Positions 43,796 through 53,458 are shown, counted from the first letter of the stretch. The stretch: DNA of 64,000 bases from Hymenobacter duratus (GCF_014698995.1 NZ_JACWZZ010000004.1:62001-126000), one strand, 5' to 3'. Numbers and translations are program-made. Notes: generated by a model from the sequence alone, not told the origin.

Positions 43796-44432
43796 ATCAC
43801 AGATGGTGCAGAGGAAGCCGCAGATAGCGCAGACTAGTTCCGGTGAGAGATGAAAAGGGAATCGTTCTGATAGGCGAACTATGGATTTTTCTCTGTTGGT
43901 AGAATAGGCTGCGAAGGGGGATTCGGAGGCAGTTGCTTTGTCGTTTTTTCCGGCTCTACTGGCTTGTCAGTTATGGATGATTACAAGTATAAGGAACTAA
44001 CCGGGGGTATTATTGGGGCCGCTATGCGCGTGCATACGCAGCTGGGAGTGGGGTTCCCGGAAGTGGTATACCAGCGCTGTTTGGCCATTGAGCTGCGGGA
44101 GAGCGGGCTGGCTTTTGAGCGGGAAGTGCAGCTGCCATTGTTCTACCGAGGTGAACAAGTGGGGAGCCGCCGGGTTGATTTCCTGGTGGAAAAAACGGTT
44201 CTGGTAGAGTTGAAGGCGGTAAGCGAAATTACCTCCCTGCATCATGCCCAAATCCTGAACTACCTTCACGCCTACAAATTGGAAGTTGCCCTACTCCTGA
44301 ATTTCGGTGAGCACCGGCTTGCCTTCAAACGGTTTATCAACTCTCCACGCTGACCCAGGCACTTTCATCAAAATAAATCTCTCACCAGAACGAATCTGCG
44401 TTATCTGCGGCTTCCTCTGCACCATCTGCGAT
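43796..44432. mobile_element. 637-bp unit with 56-bp inverted arms carrying a GxxExxY gene
   Basis: The left arm 43796-43851 and right arm 44377-44432 are reverse complements with 51 of 56 positions identical. They contain spaced GCAGA words (offsets 9, 12 and 9 nt) such as GCAGAGGAAGCCGCAGAT. The arms begin one base after the stop codon of the sugar transferase and end two bases before the riboflavin synthase ATG. Only one gene, a PD-(D/E)xK-like GxxExxY protein, is inside. It looks like a small mobile or self-maintaining unit; no target duplication was identified. Confidence 0.75.
43973..44353 (+). CDS. GxxExxY protein (PD-(D/E)xK nuclease-like)
   Basis: A 126-residue protein; ATG at 43973 was chosen over TTG at 43964. 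The family name motif is G27-F-P-E30-V-V-Y33, preceded by GAAMRVHTQLG. The nuclease-like core has Asp69 in RRVDFLVE and Glu79/Lys81 in LVELKAV, then HHAQILNYLHAYKLEVALLL and a closing GEHRLAFKRFI. The catalytic residues are intact. Its function is not established. Being the only gene between long inverted arms, it may be responsible for, or maintained by, those arms. Confidence 0.88.
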   Translation: MDDYKYKELTGGIIGAAMRVHTQLGVGFPEVVYQRCLAIELRESGLAFEREVQLPLFYRGEQVGSRRVDFLVEKTVLVELKAVSEITSLHHAQILNYLHAYKLEVALLLNFGEHRLAFKRFINSPR

Positions 44433-44434
44433 TC

Positions 44435-45025
44435 ATGTTTACCGGCATTATTGAAACCCTCGGCACCATCACGCAGGTTCGCCGCGAAGGCAGCAACATC
44501 CATTTCACCGTGCAGTCGCCGTTTGCGGCCGAGCTGAAGATTGACCAGAGCGTGGCCCACGACGGCGTGTGCCTGACCGTGGTAGCCGTGGACGGCATGG
44601 CCGGTACCCACGTGGTAACGGCTATTGACGAGACGCTGCAGAAAACCAATCTGGCGCACTGGCAGCCCGGCCGCCGCGTGAACCTGGAGCGCTGCCTGGC
44701 CGCCAACGGCCGCTTCGACGGCCACATTGTGCAGGGCCACGTGGACCTGACGGCCGAATGCGAATCGGTGGAGGACCAGAACGGCTCCTGGCTCTACCGG
44801 TTCCGCCATGCGCCCGGCCCCGGCCGCGTGACCGTGGAAAAAGGCTCCATCTGCATCAACGGCACCAGCCTCACCTGCTTCAACTCCACCGACGACGGTT
44901 TCTCGGTGGCCATCATTCCGTATACCTACGAGCACACCACGTTCCAAGACCTGCGCCCCGGCCACCAGGTAAATCTGGAATTCGACATCGTGGGCAAGTA
45001 CGTGGCCAAATTGCTGGGCAAATAG
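44435..45025 (+). CDS. ribE: Riboflavin synthase alpha chain
   Basis: A 196-residue protein starting MFTGIIETLGTITQV, the universal start of the family. The two lumazine-binding halves each have the pattern seen in DGVCLTVVAVDG and INGTSLTCFNSTDD; GRFDGHIVQGHVDLTAECES links them. Two molecules of 6,7-dimethyl-8-ribityllumazine give riboflavin. The GxxExxY unit ends two bases before this ATG, so the leader and perhaps promoter of this gene now lie inside that unit. Confidence 0.97.
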   Translation: MFTGIIETLGTITQVRREGSNIHFTVQSPFAAELKIDQSVAHDGVCLTVVAVDGMAGTHVVTAIDETLQKTNLAHWQPGRRVNLERCLAANGRFDGHIVQGHVDLTAECESVEDQNGSWLYRFRHAPGPGRVTVEKGSICINGTSLTCFNSTDDGFSVAIIPYTYEHTTFQDLRPGHQVNLEFDIVGKYVAKLLGK

Positions 45026-45030
45026 ACGGC

Positions 45031-45741
45031 ATGTGGCCTATGCGCATAGCAGCGACTATTATACTGGTATTGCTAGCCCATGTTAGCCAAGCGCAGGGCG
45101 TGCGGGGCACCTGGTACCTGATTCACCGTAGCGGGCTGGTACAGTTCACCATTGGCGCCGACAGCCTGCTGAGCAAGCGCCTTTTTCCGGACTTTTCCCC
45201 TAAACAGGAGCCGCCCACTGCCAATGGCTACGAACAGATAGTGTCTGTAGCCGACCGCCAGCTGATAATTTCCCGCAGCAGAAAAGAGCCGGCCGCTTAT
45301 GCTGCAGTGGCCTTATTCGAGGTAGTGCCCGGACGGCATTTCAAGATGGCCTGGAACGCCCCAGATACTACCGCCGCTAGTGCGGCCGCCCTGGTGCAGC
45401 TGCATGCCCAAGACCGCCGGCCGCTTTTTGGCTACTACTATTTTCACCACGACTATATCGATGCGCTTCGGAAAATGAAGGCACCGGAAACCATGACCAA
45501 GCCGGATTTCGATGCCTTTCTTACCCAGTATGCCAATCGGCTGAAGGAGTCGGCTGAGACATTCAGGAAATACAATTACGGGTACGTCGCGGCTACCTAC
45601 AATTTTGAGTTACTGGTGCAGGCGCTGTTTGAACAGGGATACAACCCGTTGCAGAACGTGCGTACTATGGAGACTCTTTTTAAGCGGTTCTATGATGAGC
45701 AAGGGCTGGAGGACGCCCTAAAAGCGCGAATGAAGCCCTAG
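45031..45741 (+). CDS. Secreted protein of unknown function
   Basis: A 236-residue protein with a signal peptide (RIAATIILVLLAHVSQAQG); ATG at 45031 or 45040. It follows ribE by 5 nt and may be cotranscribed. The body has GTWYLIHRSGLVQFTIGADS, suggesting a lipocalin-like strand start, and a helical C-terminal half (RRPLFGYYYFHHDYIDALRK). No family recognised. It probably acts in the periplasm; the link with riboflavin synthesis is likely only positional. Confidence 0.7.
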   Translation: MWPMRIAATIILVLLAHVSQAQGVRGTWYLIHRSGLVQFTIGADSLLSKRLFPDFSPKQEPPTANGYEQIVSVADRQLIISRSRKEPAAYAAVALFEVVPGRHFKMAWNAPDTTAASAAALVQLHAQDRRPLFGYYYFHHDYIDALRKMKAPETMTKPDFDAFLTQYANRLKESAETFRKYNYGYVAATYNFELLVQALFEQGYNPLQNVRTMETLFKRFYDEQGLEDALKARMKP

Positions 45742-45949
45742 CATGCCTTAGCGTGCTCCACTTGCTACGTAGGCGTTTGCGCCTGCCTGTCCCGCAGTGA
45801 GGTTACCTGGCCGGCGAGTGTATAGTAGAGAGACAATAGGCCATATTCACAGCACGTGCCCGTTCGGTTTTAGCAAGCCTCCGTGTGCATCGCCTGACTG
45901 AGGCCTCACCCTTTAGGTTGTTTTTAGAGCCGATTAAGCCTTATTTCGC

Positions 45950-48634
45950 TCAAACAGCTCTGGCAGCAACCCTGTCTGTAACTGCCCCTATATGGCGCGT
46001 AGGCAACTTACGCCAGCTGAAAATGCGGTGTAGCAGAGGGCCTAGCCCCAGTACGGCGCCGGCCGGAACCAGAACGAGCAACAACGCCGGAAGCGTGAGA
46101 GGTTGGATGCCCAGAAGCTGACGAAACAGAGGCAGGTAGTAGGATAGCAGCAGCAGACTGGTGCACAAAGCCAGCGCCAGCCAGACGTAGCGGTTGCGCA
46201 GTACATCATTGTCGGTGAAGTGCCGGTGCCGGCTGCCGGCCATATTGAACACGTGCACGAGCTGCGCAGCAGCCAGACCGTAGAACAGGATGGTGGTGGC
46301 CGTGGCAGGCCCGAAACCGAAGTGGTGGCGGGCCACATAATAGCAGCCCAGCAAGGCCGCTGTCATTAGTGCGGCATAGGCCCCGGCCAGTTGCCAATCC
46401 GTGGGGCGCATCATGGGGCTTTGCGGATCGTGGGGAGGCTGCTCCATGACGCGGCGGCTGCCTTTGCCCACACTCAGGGCCAGCGCCGGGAAAACATCAG
46501 TAAGCAGGTTAAGAAACAGAATCTGCAGCGGCAGCAGCACCGAATCAACTCCTGCCAGGCCCGCCGCAAGCACCACGAGCAGTTCGCTCAGGTTGCAGGA
46601 AACCAGATACAGCACAAAGCGGCGGATGTTGGTGAAAATAATGCGACCCTGCTCCACAGCCGCCACCACGGAAGCAAATGAGTCGTCGCGTAGGACCAGC
46701 GCGGCGGCTTCGCTGGCCACCTGCGTACCCCGCAGCCCCATAGCCACCCCGATATCGGCCTTCTTCAACGCCGGCGCATCATTCACGCCGTCCCCTATCA
46801 TGGCCACCACATGGCCCTGCTGCTGGTAGTAGCTGATAAGGTCTAGTTTCTGGGCCGGACTGACGCGGGCAAATACGCAGGTCTGCTGGAGGCCGTGGCC
46901 GGGCACTGCAGGCTGGGCCAGCAGCGCGGCCAGTTCGCTGCCGGTGATAGTCAATTCGGCAGTTTCGGCGGCCAGATGCACCTGCCGGGCAACAGTGAGG
47001 GCCGTGGCCGGATGGTCGCCGGTGACCATCAGCACCCGGATGCCGGCCCGCTGGCAGGCCTCGATGGCTGGAATAACTTCGGGCCGGGCCGGGTCGAGAA
47101 AGGCAATCATCCCCAGCCAGGTCAGGTCCCGGACCAGGTCATGTGGGTTTTCATCGGTCTGGATGCGGTGGGCCAGGGCCAGGGTGCGCAGGCCGGTCTG
47201 GGCCAGCTGCTCGGCGCGCAGCAGCCATTCGGCCTGCTCAGCCACCGCCAACGGTAAGGCCCCCGTGGCCGCTTGCTGCCGCACGCACAGGCGCAGCACA
47301 TCCTCCGCCGCGCCTTTCACCGTGACCAGGCTGCCCGCGTCGGGCTGCCGGTGCAGCGTGGCCATCAGGCGGGTATCGGAGTTGAATGGCTGCTCGGCCA
47401 GCCGCGGCATAGCCTGAACATCAGCTACTGCAAAATGACTTTCGGCGGCCAGCGCCAGCAAGGCTACTTCCAGCGGGTCGCCAAGCGCGGCTTCGGGATG
47501 CACCGACGAATAGGTTGCGTTGTTGCAGAGTACGGCGGCCCGCAGCAGCAGCTGATACGCTTCACCGGCTGCCACAGCTTGCATGTGTTCTGTAGCAGGC
47601 GGAAAGGTGATCTGGGCTTCGGGCAGCCAGACGGTATGCACTGCCATTTGGTTCTGGGTAAGCGTGCCGGTCTTGTCGGTGAAGATGATGTCGGTGCTGC
47701 CCAGCGTTTCCACGGCTGCCAGGCGCTTCACCAGTACCTGGCGGTGCGCCAGCCGCAGCATGCCGTAGGCCAGGGCCAGCGTAGCCACAATGGCCATGCC
47801 TTCGGGAATAGCCGCCACAGCCAGTACAATAGCCGTTTCCAGAAGCAGATGAACCGGCTTGCCCCGCCACAAACCCAGCAGCACGTACAGGCCAGCCAGC
47901 CCAACTGTGAGCATCACGAGTTGACGGGTAAGGCGGGCCAGCTTGGCCTCCAGAGGAGTAGCTGTGCGTTTGGCCTGCTGCATAAGCCGGGCAATTTCGC
48001 CGAGCTGCGTACCGCAGCCTACCCCCGTCACAGTGGCGCGCCCGGTGCCATTTACCACGGCTGTGCCTTTGAACAACAGCCCGCCAGTCTGCTCCGTTGG
48101 CGGAACTGCAGTAGCAGGAAGTGCTTTACTGACCGGCATCGACTCGCCGGTCAGGGTGGATTCGTTGACTTGTAGCTGCTGCGCCTCGAATAGTTGTGCG
48201 TCGGCCGCTACTACTTCGCCCGCTTCCACCAGCAGCACGTCGCCCATAGTAACCTCATCAGAAGGTATGGCGCGTATTTTCCCCTCGCGCAGTACCCGGG
48301 CGGTGGTCTGGCCCAGGCGGCGCAGGGCCGTCATGGAAGCCTGGGCATTCCATTCGAGCCAGAAACCGATACCAGCATTGATCAGAATGACGGCCAAGAT
48401 GGCGTAGCCTTCCGCGTAATCATGGAAAGCAAAGGAGAAGATGGCGGCGCCACCGAGTACCGCCACGATAAGGCTGCGGAACTGCCGCAGCAGCACCCGT
48501 ACCCAGGAGTCGGGGGGCGTAGCTTCTACCGCATTCGGGCCGTAGCGCTGTTGCCCTGCCCGGGCTTCGTCCTCCGTAAGTCCTAGGGCGCGCACAGGTT
48601 GCTCAATAAAATTGGGTTCAGGTATTTCGGACAT
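45950..48634 (-). CDS. P-type cation-transporting ATPase, type II (SERCA/PMA-like)
   Basis: An 894-residue protein; ATG at 48632-48634 (MSEIPEP) was chosen over the TTG at 48640. Motifs: the actuator loop TLTGESMPVSKALP, the membrane motif AAIPEGMAIVATLALAYGML, the phosphorylated Asp320 in DKTGTLTQNQ, the nucleotide domain VTVKGAAEDVLRLC, and the hinge MIGDGVNDAPALKKADIGVA. About ten transmembrane segments. The PEGM motif and type II layout suggest Ca2+ or a similar cation. The exact ion is not predictable. Confidence 0.94.
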   Translation of the reverse strand: MSEIPEPNFIEQPVRALGLTEDEARAGQQRYGPNAVEATPPDSWVRVLLRQFRSLIVAVLGGAAIFSFAFHDYAEGYAILAVILINAGIGFWLEWNAQASMTALRRLGQTTARVLREGKIRAIPSDEVTMGDVLLVEAGEVVAADAQLFEAQQLQVNESTLTGESMPVSKALPATAVPPTEQTGGLLFKGTAVVNGTGRATVTGVGCGTQLGEIARLMQQAKRTATPLEAKLARLTRQLVMLTVGLAGLYVLLGLWRGKPVHLLLETAIVLAVAAIPEGMAIVATLALAYGMLRLAHRQVLVKRLAAVETLGSTDIIFTDKTGTLTQNQMAVHTVWLPEAQITFPPATEHMQAVAAGEAYQLLLRAAVLCNNATYSSVHPEAALGDPLEVALLALAAESHFAVADVQAMPRLAEQPFNSDTRLMATLHRQPDAGSLVTVKGAAEDVLRLCVRQQAATGALPLAVAEQAEWLLRAEQLAQTGLRTLALAHRIQTDENPHDLVRDLTWLGMIAFLDPARPEVIPAIEACQRAGIRVLMVTGDHPATALTVARQVHLAAETAELTITGSELAALLAQPAVPGHGLQQTCVFARVSPAQKLDLISYYQQQGHVVAMIGDGVNDAPALKKADIGVAMGLRGTQVASEAAALVLRDDSFASVVAAVEQGRIIFTNIRRFVLYLVSCNLSELLVVLAAGLAGVDSVLLPLQILFLNLLTDVFPALALSVGKGSRRVMEQPPHDPQSPMMRPTDWQLAGAYAALMTAALLGCYYVARHHFGFGPATATTILFYGLAAAQLVHVFNMAGSRHRHFTDNDVLRNRYVWLALALCTSLLLLSYYLPLFRQLLGIQPLTLPALLLVLVPAGAVLGLGPLLHRIFSWRKLPTRHIGAVTDRVAARAV

Positions 48635-48640
48635 CAGCAA

Positions 48641-49047
48641 GCGCGTAAAAGTCGGGCCGGACCAGGCACTAAGGCGTTGCGCCCGTATAAGGTAAGAAAC
48701 CAGGCAGATCCATCAACCCAAGCCGGCCGTACCCGGCGGCGCAGGTCGGCGGCGGGCACAGCTTCCGACGGGGCAGGAGCGGCACCCGCAGTGCCAATAG
48801 TAGTGCCGCATACGCGCCAGGCGGGCCTGCTGTGCCCGGAACCCGGCAAGCTGAGCACCCGCATAGCAACAGGTAAGGAGCGAGTGCTGAGAAGAACAAG
48901 AAGCCTCAAGTGGGTTGGCAAATCCCTGTAAAGCTGATGATTTGCCCGGCGAGCTGTCTTGACGCACCTCATAGCCGAACATGATTCTGCTCATTCTTTT
49001 CCTGGCAGAAGACCAGGATATTTGCTTTCGTACCTCACTGCTGCCTT
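48641..49047. other. Intergenic region without supported gene
   Basis: About 400 nt between divergent ATPase and dehydrogenase genes. Frames on both strands (for example 48599-48931 and 48634-48972) are Arg/Ala/Pro-rich and unlike proteins. It should carry two promoters; a near-match GGATATTTG is at 49017-49022. Confidence 0.5.
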
Positions 49048-50073
49048 ATGAAAACCACAGTTTTTAGCACCAAGCCTTTCGAACGGTCCTACTTGAGTGA
49101 TGCTCTCGGTTCTGAGCACCCGATAAGCTTCGTTGAGGCCAATCTGACTGTCGAAACGGCGGCGCAGGCGCAGGGCTCGGAGGCGGTGGCCATTTTCAGC
49201 ACCGACGACGCCTCGGCTCCGGTACTGAATGCCCTGTACGCACAGGGGGTGCGGTTTATGGCCATCCGGGCCACTGGCCACGACCAGGTAGACCTGGAGC
49301 ACGCCGAGCGGCTGGGCCTGCGTGTGGCCAACGTGCCTGAGTACTCCCCGTACGCCATTGCCGAACACGCCGTAGCGCTGATGCTGGCGCTCAACCGCCG
49401 CCTCATTCAGGCTGACCACCAGCTCCGGTCCTACGACTTTCGGCTCGATGAGCTCATCGGCTTCGATTTGCATGGCAAAACCGTCGGTATTATTGGTCTG
49501 GGGCACATCGGCGGCATCGTGGCCGGTATTCTGAAAGGCTTTGGCTGCCGGTTGCTGGGCTACGACCCACTGCCCAACCCGGAGCTGGCCCAGCGCCACG
49601 GCCTGACCTATACTACCCTGGAGCAGCTCTGTGCTGAAGCCGACATTATTACCCTGCATGCGCCCATGGTGCCGCACGCCCCGTACCTGATCAATGCCGC
49701 GCTGCTGGCGCAGATGAAGCCGGGCGTCATGCTGATTAATACCAGCCGGGGAGCCGAACTCGATACCGAAGCCGCCCTGGCGGCCCTGGATTCGGGGCAG
49801 CTTGGCTACCTGGGCCTTGATGTGTATGAGCGGGAGCAGGCCTTATTCTTTCAGGATCATTCGCAGCGCCCACCCACCGATGCCGTGTTTGCCCGCCTGC
49901 TCATGTATCCCAATGTGCTCATCACCGGGCACCAGGCTTTCCTGACGCGGGAGGCGCTACGCAACATAGCGGCCACCACCCGCCAGAATCTGGATGCCTG
50001 GGCCGCCGGTCAACCACTGGCGACGGAGCTAACCCACACCACGGCGGGCCAAGTCGCCCAAACCATATCCTAG
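49048..50073 (+). CDS. D-2-hydroxyacid dehydrogenase, D-lactate dehydrogenase-like
   Basis: A 341-residue NAD-dependent enzyme. ATGHDQVDLEHAERLGLRVA and NVPEYSPYAIAEHAVALMLA are in the substrate domain; the cofactor motif is GKTVGIIGLGHIGGIVAGIL (GxGxxG) and the catalytic set is Arg in INTSRGAELD, Glu in DVYEREQA and His in ITGHQAFLTREAL. It is closest by eye to fermentative D-lactate dehydrogenases. It probably interconverts pyruvate and D-lactate. Confidence 0.92.
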   Translation: MKTTVFSTKPFERSYLSDALGSEHPISFVEANLTVETAAQAQGSEAVAIFSTDDASAPVLNALYAQGVRFMAIRATGHDQVDLEHAERLGLRVANVPEYSPYAIAEHAVALMLALNRRLIQADHQLRSYDFRLDELIGFDLHGKTVGIIGLGHIGGIVAGILKGFGCRLLGYDPLPNPELAQRHGLTYTTLEQLCAEADIITLHAPMVPHAPYLINAALLAQMKPGVMLINTSRGAELDTEAALAALDSGQLGYLGLDVYEREQALFFQDHSQRPPTDAVFARLLMYPNVLITGHQAFLTREALRNIAATTRQNLDAWAAGQPLATELTHTTAGQVAQTIS

Positions 50074-50125
50074 CCAGTGCTGCCACACTAGCAACGCTGG
50101 CTTTCTACCTAGTTTTCCCCACCCC

Positions 50126-50224
50126 ATGGAACCTGTCCCAACTTCCGGCCGAGATACATTCATCATTTCCGTCTTTATGGCGTCACTGGTGCTGCTGGCC
50201 GCCATCATCCTTGGTCTGCGCTAA
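50126..50224 (+). CDS. Putative 32-residue membrane peptide
   Basis: A short frame ATG...TAA encodes MEPVPTSGRDTFIISVFMAS and continues with a hydrophobic helix of about 20 residues (SVFMASLVLLAAIILGLR). It begins 52 nt after the dehydrogenase stop. The composition resembles small membrane subunits, but no family is recognised and the length is near noise, so support is limited. Confidence 0.35.
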   Translation: MEPVPTSGRDTFIISVFMASLVLLAAIILGLR

Positions 50225-50333
50225 GCCATTGTCTGCCTATTAAAAAGCCTGCTCTTAATTGCGGTGGCGCTGTATCGGTATGCTGCTCCGGTATGCAAAG
50301 TGCATCAACGGTGCTTAGGCTGCTGTTGGCCTC

Positions 50334-51251
50334 TCAGCTGCGCTCCAGATTTGCCCGGTCCCAGTGGGCCAGGGTTGCCGCCGCGTCGTAGGTGCTTTGT
50401 AAAAAGCGCATAATGGCCTGGTGCGGGTCGGGCGCGGTACGCGCGGCTTCGTAGGGTAGGAAAAACTCCCCCATTTCTTTGCTGTAGAATGCCTCAGCAG
50501 GCTGGATGGCGGCCTCGGCCAGTGCTGGTAGACCGGGGTAGGCATAGCTGTAGAAGGCGGCCTCCTGCCCGTTGCCGCCGGGCCACCAGCCGGCCGCAAT
50601 CTGCTCCTGTGAGTATGATTCGCGGGTTACCCAGTCGGCCAGGTGGGGGATGCCGCCGGGGTGGGGTGGGGCCGGACGGCCCGAAAAGCGCGTGACGGCC
50701 AGATCGAAGCTGCCCCAGAAGAAGTGGACCGGGCTGCACTTGCCCAGGAAGTTGCTACGAAACTCCTGCAGCACCCGCTCGGCGCTAAGCATGATGTCCC
50801 AGAACGTTTCTACGGCCGTTGCGTCGTAGGAGCGCCGGCCGTGGTCCTCGGCGAAAGGCGTGGCGTCTTCCAGCTCCACGGGCACGGGCCACAGCGTCAC
50901 CTCAATGCCGGCTTCGAGTAGCAGGGCCCGGTACGCATGGTAGAAATCGGCTACGGAACGGGGCTCCAAGGCCAGTTGGTGGGTGCGTCCGTCGCAGGTG
51001 TGCACCCGCAGGCGGTGCGCCCTAAAATCAAACACGGCTTCGCAGCTGCCGGCGGCGTAAGGCATGGGCCCGGTAGAAAGCCCGCGGGGCGTGATATACA
51101 GCGGTACCTGCCACCAATGGTTGAGCATGGGGCTCAGCGCCAGGCGGGTTTTGCCCACAATCTGGGTCCAGCGGTGGAGTGTTTCGCGCGTGTCAGTCCA
51201 GGTATCAGCCGGTAAGGCCGGCCAGCGGGCGGCAGAAGGTTGAGCAGTCAT
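50334..51251 (-). CDS. DUF5996 family protein
   Basis: A 305-residue protein with the DUF5996 layout: RWPALPADTWTDTRETLHRW, NHWWQVPLYITPRGLSTGPM, FWGSFDLAVTRFSGRPAPPH, EQIAAGWWPGG and EAAFYSYAYPGL. These Trp/His-rich blocks are highly typical. The function is not established to my knowledge. It stands alone on the minus strand, followed by other minus-strand genes with gaps. Confidence 0.88.
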   Translation of the reverse strand: MTAQPSAARWPALPADTWTDTRETLHRWTQIVGKTRLALSPMLNHWWQVPLYITPRGLSTGPMPYAAGSCEAVFDFRAHRLRVHTCDGRTHQLALEPRSVADFYHAYRALLLEAGIEVTLWPVPVELEDATPFAEDHGRRSYDATAVETFWDIMLSAERVLQEFRSNFLGKCSPVHFFWGSFDLAVTRFSGRPAPPHPGGIPHLADWVTRESYSQEQIAAGWWPGGNGQEAAFYSYAYPGLPALAEAAIQPAEAFYSKEMGEFFLPYEAARTAPDPHQAIMRFLQSTYDAAATLAHWDRANLERS

Positions 51252-51332
51252 AAGGAAAAGATAAAAGGAATAAACGATAAAAGAGGGGGTTCCCGATATT
51301 CTGAAGCATGTCAGGTGTAGTGCCGAGAATGC

Positions 51333-53333
51333 CTACTGTCTGTGCGGCCAGGCCTGCGCGGGCAGCACCACGGTAAACGTGGAGCCTACGCCGGGCTGGC
51401 TCTGCACGCTCACGTGGCCCCCGGCATTCTCGGCAATGCGCTTCACCATATACAGGCCCATGCCGGAGCCCTCTACGTGGGTATGCAAACGCTGAAACAG
51501 GCCAAACAAGCGGGCTTGCTGCGTCTTGTCCAGCCCCAGGCCATTGTCCTGGACTTCCAGCACCAGCGCGGTGCCGGCGCGGTGGCACTGCAGCTGCACC
51601 AGAGGCGGCCGTTCAGGATGATGGTACTTCAGGGCATTGCTGAGCAGGTTGTAGATGATGCTGCGCAGGTGTTTGGGGGCAAAGTGGATAGCGCAGTCAT
51701 CGGCTACCGCTACGGTCAGGTGGGCCCCGGCCGCCGCCATTTTCGGAACCAGATCCAGCCGCACCGACTCTGCCAGCGCCCGCAGGTCTACTGCTTCGGC
51801 CGGCAGCTCCCGGGCCTGCTGCAGCTGGGCCACATCGGTGAGCTGGGCAATGGTGAGCTGAAACCGTGCTACGGCCTGCTCAATCATGGTCAGCAGGCGC
51901 GGCACCAGCGGATCGGTGCCCGGCGCTAGGGCCAGCTGCTCCTGCAGCGCCACTATCAGGCCTTCCAGGTTGGTAATGGGCTCACGCAGGTCGTGCGAAG
52001 CGGCGTAAATGAAGTTGTCCAGGTCCACGTTGGTGCGCACCAGCTGTTCGTTGGTATGCTTCAGGTCGGTGATGTCGATGGCGGAGCCCACGTACCCGTA
52101 CAGCTCGCCGTTGGCATAAAAGCTGGGCGCGCCCTGGGCCAGCAGCCAGCGGTACTGCCCGTCGTGGCGGCGCATGCGGTGCTCGAGCACATACAGGGAG
52201 CGGTTGCGAATGGCCGTTTCCAGGGTGCTCTGGGCCAGCTCCAGCTCTTCGGGAAGGAGGTAGGCTGCCCAGCCCGTGGCCACGTATTGCTCCAGACTCA
52301 CGCCCACAAAGTCCAGAAACGCCTGGTTGGCGTAGCGGATGCTCGAATCCGGGTTGACGGCCCACACTTGGTTGGGCGCGGCGTCGGCCATGATGCGAAA
52401 CCGGGCCTCGCTTTCCTGCAGTGCGGCCGTGCGTTCCAGCACACGGGTTTCCAGCTCCTGGTTCAGTTGTTCAATCTGCTGGCGCGCCCGCACCGCGCCT
52501 GTCACGTTGTAGGAGAAGTTGAGCACTCCGGTTATCTGGCCCTGGCCGTCGCGCAATGCCAGGAAGAAGAAGTCGTAGTAGACCTGCTGCAGCTGGCCGG
52601 TGCGCATAAAATCGGCCTGAACCGGTAGGCCGGACGCAACGAACGGCTCACCGGTCTGGTACACCCGGTCAAGCTCGTCGAGAATGCCATGGCTGGCCAG
52701 CTCAGGCCAGACCGCGCGAATGGGCTGCCCCAGCAGCTCGCGCCCGTTGGCAACGCGCAGGTAGTGAGGGTTGACGAGCGTTAACACCTGGTTGGGCCCC
52801 TCGTGCACGGCCACGTGGGCGGGTAGCTGCATGAGCACCTCATAGAAACGCTGGCGCTGGGCTTCGGCTTCGGCACGAGCCGCCTTTTCGGCGGCCTGCG
52901 CCTCGCGCAGGGCCACCTCCACGGGCGAGCGGGGCTGGTCGGCCGTGTCGGTGAAGCTCACCCACAGCCCGTCGCCGGAGCGGCGGGCGGCCAGGCGGTA
53001 GTAGTTGTCGTAGCCGTCGGCCTGGTAGTTGATGTTGTATTCGCGAGGCTCGCCGCTCACAAAGGCATCCACATGAAAGTCGAACGTGCCGTGCGCGATA
53101 CTATGGGGCCACTGCTGGTTGTGCGTCACGGTGGGCACCTCCGGCATGCGCATCATGCGCTGGGCCGCCGGGTTCAGGTACACAAAGGTGAAATCCACAA
53201 TCTCGCCTGTGCCAGCCGGACTATAAATGGGCGTATAGTAGATAATACCCGTCATCGACACAGCCAGCAGGTCTGCCAGCGCGGTAGCGGGCGGCAGGGA
53301 GCGGAGGGGACCCGGAACCGGCGAGACGGTCAT
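51333..53333 (-). CDS. PAS-domain sensor histidine kinase
   Basis: A 666-residue cytoplasmic kinase with no transmembrane segment. Three PAS-like domains are seen: about 25-150, about 165-290 and 310-430 (ESEARFRIMADAAPNQVWAV). The HisKA part has the phosphorylated His447 in YAASHDLREPITNLEGLI; the catalytic domain has IIYNLLSNALKYHHPERP (N box), DNGLGLD and GSGMGLYMVKRIAENAGGHV (G boxes). No response regulator is adjacent. The signal is unknown; heme, flavin or small ligands are possible for PAS domains. Confidence 0.93.
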   Translation of the reverse strand: MTVSPVPGPLRSLPPATALADLLAVSMTGIIYYTPIYSPAGTGEIVDFTFVYLNPAAQRMMRMPEVPTVTHNQQWPHSIAHGTFDFHVDAFVSGEPREYNINYQADGYDNYYRLAARRSGDGLWVSFTDTADQPRSPVEVALREAQAAEKAARAEAEAQRQRFYEVLMQLPAHVAVHEGPNQVLTLVNPHYLRVANGRELLGQPIRAVWPELASHGILDELDRVYQTGEPFVASGLPVQADFMRTGQLQQVYYDFFFLALRDGQGQITGVLNFSYNVTGAVRARQQIEQLNQELETRVLERTAALQESEARFRIMADAAPNQVWAVNPDSSIRYANQAFLDFVGVSLEQYVATGWAAYLLPEELELAQSTLETAIRNRSLYVLEHRMRRHDGQYRWLLAQGAPSFYANGELYGYVGSAIDITDLKHTNEQLVRTNVDLDNFIYAASHDLREPITNLEGLIVALQEQLALAPGTDPLVPRLLTMIEQAVARFQLTIAQLTDVAQLQQARELPAEAVDLRALAESVRLDLVPKMAAAGAHLTVAVADDCAIHFAPKHLRSIIYNLLSNALKYHHPERPPLVQLQCHRAGTALVLEVQDNGLGLDKTQQARLFGLFQRLHTHVEGSGMGLYMVKRIAENAGGHVSVQSQPGVGSTFTVVLPAQAWPHRQ

Positions 53334-53458
53334 AATACGCAGAGAAGGAGGGACGGGAAATCGGAGCGGAGCACAGGCAGACTACCTGACGAGCCGTAGT
53401 GCATTTTGCCACCAAGATAAGCACCGCATCCGCTATAGCTGCTGCGCGGCGGCCGCGC

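Noticed and set aside
48599..48972. Frames upstream of the P-type ATPase
   Set aside because: Arg/Pro/Ala-rich, overlapping each other on opposite strands; no start signals or motifs.
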